From positions 792,720 to 841,831 of the forward strand of contig NZ_GL883086.1 in the NCBI RefSeq assembly GCF_000204035.1: DNA of 49,112 bases. Reading direction: 5' to 3'. The stretch's first letter is position 1, and the number at the start of each line of letters is the position of its first letter. This document shows positions 45,561 to 49,112 of this stretch, in pieces. The translations under genes were made by a program, and so were the position numbers. This stretch comes from Brevundimonas diminuta ATCC 11568 (GTDB lineage: Bacteria > Pseudomonadota > Alphaproteobacteria > Caulobacterales > Caulobacteraceae). The notes under the pieces are model-generated. The model had not been told where the DNA came from. It worked only from the letters and a program-made list of their open reading frames with translations, and did no database searches.

Positions 45561-46852
45561 AGTCTCTTTCCCTCTCCCTGGCGCTCGCGCCCCTGATGCT
45601 GGCTGCGGGCGGTCCCGCCCTGGCCCAGAGCCACGCCGGTCATGCGGCTCACGTTCCCGCAGCGGCTCCCGCCGCACAGGCGACGCCCTCGGCCGCCAAG
45701 CCCGCGCACGACTGCCCCATGATGCGTGAGGGCAAGCCCTGCCCCATGCATGGAGCCGCCTCCGGCGCTCAGTCTGACCCGCACGCTGGTCATGACATGA
45801 GCGGTCACGCCGGGCACGGCGCGGCTCCGGTTGATGCCCATGCCGGCCACAACATGGCTCCGGCCCAGGCGGCCCCGGCGAATCCCCACGCGGGTCACGA
45901 CATGGCTCCGGCCCACGCCGCCCAAGCTGACCCGCACGCAGATCACAACACCGCGCTGGCCGATCCGCATGCCGGTCACGATATGAGCGGCCACGCGGGG
46001 CACGGCGCTCCCGCAGTTGATCCCCACGCCGGTCATGACATGAGCGTCGCGCGCGGCGGGCCGAACATCCCGACCAGCGTGGACGCCGTCGGGGGCCGCA
46101 TGGTCGAGACCCCGCCCCCGGCCGCCGCTCGCTCGGCTCCGGCCCACGCCGCCGACCTGCTGTTCGACCCGGCGGTCATGGCCGCTTCGCGCAAGCAACT
46201 TCTGGTCGAGAACGGCGACATCCGCACGACGGCCGTGCTGATCGACTCCATCGAGGCCAGTTTCGGCGACGGCGCTGACGGCTACAGCTGGGGCGCCCAG
46301 GGCTGGACCGGCGGCGACATCAACCGCTTCTGGTGGAAGACCGAGGGCGAAGGCGAGATCGACGGCAAGCTTCACGAGGCCGAGGTTCAGGCTCTCTACA
46401 GCCGCGCCATCGCGCCCTTCTGGGACGTGCAGGCGGGCGTGCGCCAGGACTTCCGTCCGGACGGCGACGACACCACCCACCTGACCGTCGGCGTTCAGGG
46501 CGTGGCTCCCTACTGGTTCGAGATGAGCGCGGCCGCCTTCCTCTCGACCGAGGGCGACCTGACCGCCCGCGCCGAGGCCGAATACGATCAGCGCATCACC
46601 CAGAAGTGGATCCTGCAACCGGCGATCGAAGTGGCTCTGTCGGCCAGCGACATCCCCGAGCTCGAGATCGACTCGGGCCTGACGTCGGTCACCGCCGGTC
46701 TTCGCCTGCGCTATGAAATCCGCAAGGAGTTCGCCCCCTACGTCGGCGTCGAGTGGACCCGTTCGCTGGGCGACACCGCCGACTACGCCAAGGCCAGAGG
46801 CCAGGATCCCGAAGACACGCGCTTCGTGGTCGGCATCAAGGCCTGGTTCTGA
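45557..46852 (+). CDS. copB: Outer-membrane copper protein CopB with His/Met repeats
   Basis: 431-residue outer-membrane protein. It has a signal peptide (1-23), an N-terminal metal-binding region (about 25-165) carrying tandem HAGHDM/HAGHNM units and CPMM/CPMH motifs, and then a C-terminal beta-barrel (about 195-431) ending in GIKAWF. The barrel has the typical CopB start DLLFDPAVMAASRKQLLVEN, read in parts. The GTG at 45557 overlaps the copA stop (GTGA), so translation is coupled. It binds or exports periplasmic copper together with CopA. Confidence 0.93.
   Translation: MKSLSLSLALAPLMLAAGGPALAQSHAGHAAHVPAAAPAAQATPSAAKPAHDCPMMREGKPCPMHGAASGAQSDPHAGHDMSGHAGHGAAPVDAHAGHNMAPAQAAPANPHAGHDMAPAHAAQADPHADHNTALADPHAGHDMSGHAGHGAPAVDPHAGHDMSVARGGPNIPTSVDAVGGRMVETPPPAAARSAPAHAADLLFDPAVMAASRKQLLVENGDIRTTAVLIDSIEASFGDGADGYSWGAQGWTGGDINRFWWKTEGEGEIDGKLHEAEVQALYSRAIAPFWDVQAGVRQDFRPDGDDTTHLTVGVQGVAPYWFEMSAAAFLSTEGDLTARAEAEYDQRITQKWILQPAIEVALSASDIPELEIDSGLTSVTAGLRLRYEIRKEFAPYVGVEWTRSLGDTADYAKARGQDPEDTRFVVGIKAWF
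45776..46042 (+). repeat. Tandem His/Met-rich coding repeats in copB
   Basis: Four HAGHDM units plus HAGHNM and HADHN variants occur between residues 74 and 162. DPHAGHDMSGHAGHG appears twice, identically, at 74-88 and 136-150. Irregular spacing of 15-26 residues suggests growth by unequal recombination and probable copy-number variation between strains. Confidence 0.85.
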
Positions 46853-46872
46853 ATCTGAAGGGAAGATTGATC

Positions 46873-47259
46873 ATGCTGAAGACACTGGTTCTCACCGCTG
46901 CGCTGGCCTCGCTGGCCGGCGCGGCCGCCGCTCAAGACCCGCACGCGGGCCATGCCGGACATGGCGGCTCGCAAGCGAAGGCTTCGGGCATCGTCACCAG
47001 CCCGGCCGACGGCGCCATGACGCATGGTTCGCCGGAACGATTCAGCGTGACCTTTCCCCATCCGATGACGCTCAAGACCGTCACCCTGACGACCCAGGGG
47101 CGAGCGCCGATCACGGTCACGGCGCCGTCGGCCCCGGCCGCTCGAACCGTCAGCGCGCCTTTGCCTCGCCTCGCCCCAGGCAACTATGCGGCGGCCTGGA
47201 CAGCCGAAGGGCCTGACGGCCATCGGATGAACGGCTCGACCCGCTTCATGGTCCACTAA
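46873..47259 (+). CDS. CopC-domain copper protein (second copy)
   Basis: 128-residue periplasmic protein with a signal peptide (1-20), an inserted His segment (DPHAGHAGHGGSQ) just after cleavage, and a CopC-like beta barrel ending AEGPDGHRMNGSTRFMVH. AGGGAAG precedes the start 20 bases after copB. It differs from the CopC at 40943 in carrying the CopB-like HAGH motif at its mature N-terminus. Confidence 0.87.
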   Translation: MLKTLVLTAALASLAGAAAAQDPHAGHAGHGGSQAKASGIVTSPADGAMTHGSPERFSVTFPHPMTLKTVTLTTQGRAPITVTAPSAPAARTVSAPLPRLAPGNYAAAWTAEGPDGHRMNGSTRFMVH

Positions 47260-47260
47260 A

Positions 47261-47322
47261 AGGCTTCGACAAGGCCTCTAGGTCGTGGGGCTGACGAAGA
47301 ACCAGCACCACGACCGAAGCCT
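47261..47322. terminator. Nested inverted repeats between convergent copC2 and kdpE
   Basis: The outer arms are AGGCTTCG (47261-47268) and CGAAGCCT (47315-47322). The inner arms are GGTCGTGG (47281-47288) and CCACGACC (47308-47315). It lies one base after the copC2 stop and four before the kdpE stop, so it probably terminates both transcripts. Confidence 0.6.
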
Positions 47323-47325
47323 ACT

Positions 47326-48012
47326 TCAATCCGTCAACCGATAGCCGACCCCAGGCTCGGTGGCGATCATTCGGGGCTGCCCAGGGTCGATCTCAAGTTT
47401 CTGGCGCAGTTGTCCGATAACGACCCGCAGATACTGGGTGTCTTCGGCGTGAGCCTTGCCCCAGACGGCGGTCAGCAGGTCTCGGTGGCCGACGACCTTG
47501 CCGACGTTGCGCGCCAGATGGGCCAGGACATCATACTCCTTGGGCGTCAGACGAACGGCTTCGCCTGCGCGAGTGATGTTGCGGCGTTCCAGGTCGATGA
47601 CCACCTCGCCCGCCGTCAGCGGCCCCGCCGCCTCGGCGCGCGGCGCCTGACGCAGATTGGCGCGCAGCCGGGCCAAAAGTTCACCGACGCCGAAGGGCTT
47701 CTCGACATAGTCATTGGCGCCCAGATCAAGAGCCGCGATCTTCTCGGCCTCCTTGTCCCGCGCCGACAGGATGATGATGGGACCGGCGTAGAATTCCCGG
47801 GCGCGGGCCAGCACGTCCTTGCCGTCCATATCGGGCAGACCCAGGTCCAGCACCACGGCGTCGGGACTCCACAGGGCGATGCCGCGCAGGCCCTCCTGCC
47901 CGCTGTCAGCACGGCGCGGCTCATAACCGGCGGCGTCCAGCGCCGGAGACAGGAAGCGGTGGATCTGGGACTCGTCGTCGATGACGAGAATCTGGGGACG
48001 AACGGCGGCCAT
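47326..48012 (-). CDS. kdpE: KdpE response regulator
   Basis: 228-residue OmpR-family activator of the high-affinity potassium pump. Its receiver domain has the phospho-acceptor Asp in VVLDLGLPDMDG, acidic pair DDE near the N-terminus and the KPFG lysine. The winged-helix output domain has LTPKEYDVLAHLARNVGKVVGHRDLL and the KdpE-typical DTQYLRVVIGQLRQKLE. It follows kdpD after ten bases; kdpFABC genes are not in the window. Confidence 0.93.
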   Translation of the reverse strand: MAAVRPQILVIDDESQIHRFLSPALDAAGYEPRRADSGQEGLRGIALWSPDAVVLDLGLPDMDGKDVLARAREFYAGPIIILSARDKEAEKIAALDLGANDYVEKPFGVGELLARLRANLRQAPRAEAAGPLTAGEVVIDLERRNITRAGEAVRLTPKEYDVLAHLARNVGKVVGHRDLLTAVWGKAHAEDTQYLRVVIGQLRQKLEIDPGQPRMIATEPGVGYRLTD

Positions 48013-48022
48013 GCGACAGACC

Positions 48023-49112
48023 TTAAAGCAGGCTCGGGTGGGTGACGACGGCCTTGGGCAGGCTGATCAGGATGCGGGTGCCTTTTCCGTCCTGGATCGG
48101 ACTGGCGGCGGCGATGCGTCCGTTCATGGCCTCGACGAAGCCCCTGGCGATAGCCAGGCCTAGCCCCGCCCCTTTGGTGCGGTCCGACGGCTCCTCCATG
48201 CGGCGGAACTTGTCGAACACCCGCTCCAGTTCGGCGGTGGGGATGCCCTTGCCTTCGTCCTCGATGGAGATGACCACGGCGCCCCGATCTTCATAGGCGG
48301 CCAGTTCGACCGTCGAGCCGTCAGGGCTATAGGCGATGGCGTTCTCGAGGATGTTGACCAGCGCCTGTTCCAGCAGCCCCTGATCGACCATGACCAGGCT
48401 GAGTTGGGCCGGGAAGTCGCGGGCCAGCTTGCGCTCGCCCAGACGTCGCGCCACGCGCTTGCCTGCTGCGTTCAGCACGTCGCGCACGTCGACCCAGTCG
48501 GCGCGGATGTTCAGGCCGCCGCCCTCCAGCCGAGTCATGTCCAGCAGGTCGCCGACGTAACGGCTGAGACGCTCGGCCTCCTCGCGGATCGACAGCAGAA
48601 GGTCGGCGCGGACGGCGGGCTTCAGCTTGTCGCCGAGGTCGATCAGGGTGGTCGAGGCCCCCAGCACCGTCGACAGCGGCGTTCTCAGATCATGGCTGAC
48701 TGAGTTCATCAGCGCGCCGCGGAAGCGGTCCGTACGGCGCAGGGTCTCGGTTTCTACCGCCTGACCGGCCAGATCGGCGCGCTCGACCGCCACAGCGCCC
48801 TGGTCCAGCAGAGCCAGGGCCAGTTTCTCCTCGTCAGAGCCCGCCGACAGGGCCGCCGCCTCAATCCCCGCCACCCCTGCGCGGTCGCGCACGCCCTGAA
48901 GCGGCCGGAAGGTCCACCGCGCTTGAGGCAGGGTGCCCGTGCCGTGGCCGGCGGATTCGCCCTTTTCCCAGGCCCAGCGCGCGGCGGCCATGGCCTCCGC
49001 GTCCAGTTCCGGCTTGCCCGGCGCCCCAGCCGTCAGGGTCAATTCGTTCTCGACAGGCAGCAACACCACAGCCCCGGCGCCGGCGGCGGCCGCCGTCTGT
49101 TCAGCCAGGATG
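48023..49112 (-). CDS. kdpD: KdpD sensor histidine kinase (5-prime end outside window)
   Basis: C-terminal 362 residues of the potassium/turgor sensor. Visible parts are the end of a GAF domain (VVLLPVENELTLT..., WAWEKGESAGHGTGTLP) and the HisKA box with phospho-His in NSVSHDLRTPLSTVLGAS. The HATPase domain follows with N box (ILENAIAYSP), EDEGKGIP and GAGLGLAIARGFVEAMNG. The frame stays open to the right edge, so the membrane and Kdp N-terminal domains lie beyond it. kdpE follows directly. Confidence 0.93.
   Translation of the reverse strand, partial: ILAEQTAAAAGAGAVVLLPVENELTLTAGAPGKPELDAEAMAAARWAWEKGESAGHGTGTLPQARWTFRPLQGVRDRAGVAGIEAAALSAGSDEEKLALALLDQGAVAVERADLAGQAVETETLRRTDRFRGALMNSVSHDLRTPLSTVLGASTTLIDLGDKLKPAVRADLLLSIREEAERLSRYVGDLLDMTRLEGGGLNIRADWVDVRDVLNAAGKRVARRLGERKLARDFPAQLSLVMVDQGLLEQALVNILENAIAYSPDGSTVELAAYEDRGAVVISIEDEGKGIPTAELERVFDKFRRMEEPSDRTKGAGLGLAIARGFVEAMNGRIAAASPIQDGKGTRILISLPKAVVTHPSLL

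Noticed and set aside
44421-45677. 418-codon minus-strand frame opposite copA
   Set aside because: It is a shadow of the multicopper oxidase, whose copper motifs are all on the plus strand.
45776-46042. Repeats considered as a CRISPR array
   Set aside because: They are in frame, of irregular spacing and encode His/Met motifs in copB; there are no constant-length spacers and no cas genes.

Overview
This is a GC-rich alphaproteobacterial window, most like the Caulobacterales (a Brevundimonas- or Caulobacter-type genome). That placement rests on codon usage, the TonB receptor/PepSY pattern and the alphaproteobacterial forms of the czc, ars, mer and cop genes; it is an inference, because no rRNA gene is present. 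Positions 1 to about 40770 look like a stacked metal-resistance and mobile region. From about 40900 to the right end there is a copper locus followed by kdpE/kdpD.

Layout, left to right. (a) 1-5884: a Czc-type RND efflux unit (adaptor cut by the window edge, pump, HupE/UreJ-like membrane protein, membrane-anchored protein). (b) 6346-9211: a mercury operon merR / merT-merP-merA with a 19-bp-spacer MerR promoter. (c) 9266-15652: ferredoxin-type reductase, HutC-like GntR repressor, two PepSY membrane proteins and a TonB-dependent receptor, with a TGTATATACA palindrome upstream of the receptor. (d) 16134-19167: a tightly coupled ars operon, arsR-arsC-acr3-arsN2-arsH, with an operator that runs into the arsR start codon. 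(e) 19357-24012: defence and mobile-element relics: DarT/DarG toxin-antitoxin, a HEPN (Swt1-like) protein, a decayed primase-like ORF, and a RadC-like protein split into two overlapping ORFs. (f) 24089-28665: a lead/zinc-type module: short CDF-like transporter, then lspA (PbrC-like), MAPEG-like protein, MerR regulator and cytochrome c-FTR1 permease (PbrT-like) behind a PbrR-type promoter. (g) 29144-37993: a second complete czc unit (czcA, czcB, czcC and a His/Cys-rich small protein), a Zn/Cd/Pb P-type ATPase and its divergent MerR regulator. (h) 38061-39295: an arsH 3-prime relic and a second mer cassette (GDCCVxC protein, MerT, divergent MerR) without a reductase. (i) 39397-40770: a tyrosine integrase with four ACCCATC heptamers at an exact 12-bp period in front of it and a possible tRNA-derived attachment core.

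(j) 40943-47259: copC, copD, a three-gene set matching the CnrY-CnrX-CnrH anti-sigma/sensor/ECF sigma system, then copA, copB and a second copC-like gene. The most interesting signal in the window is here. The motif AAGGG-N16-CGTA occurs upstream of copC, of the cnrY-like gene and of copA, always on the coding strand and with identical spacing. This suggests an autoregulated ECF sigma regulon controlling copper resistance. (k) 47326-49112: kdpE and the 3-prime part of kdpD, convergent with the copper genes.

The genes fit together as layers of metal handling: cytoplasmic export (P-type ATPase, Acr3, CDF), trans-envelope efflux (two Czc systems), reduction or oxidation (MerA, ArsC, ArsH, CopA), and uptake or periplasmic capture (MerT/MerP, FTR1, CopB/CopC). 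At least four MerR-type regulators, one ArsR, one GntR and one ECF sigma system serve them.
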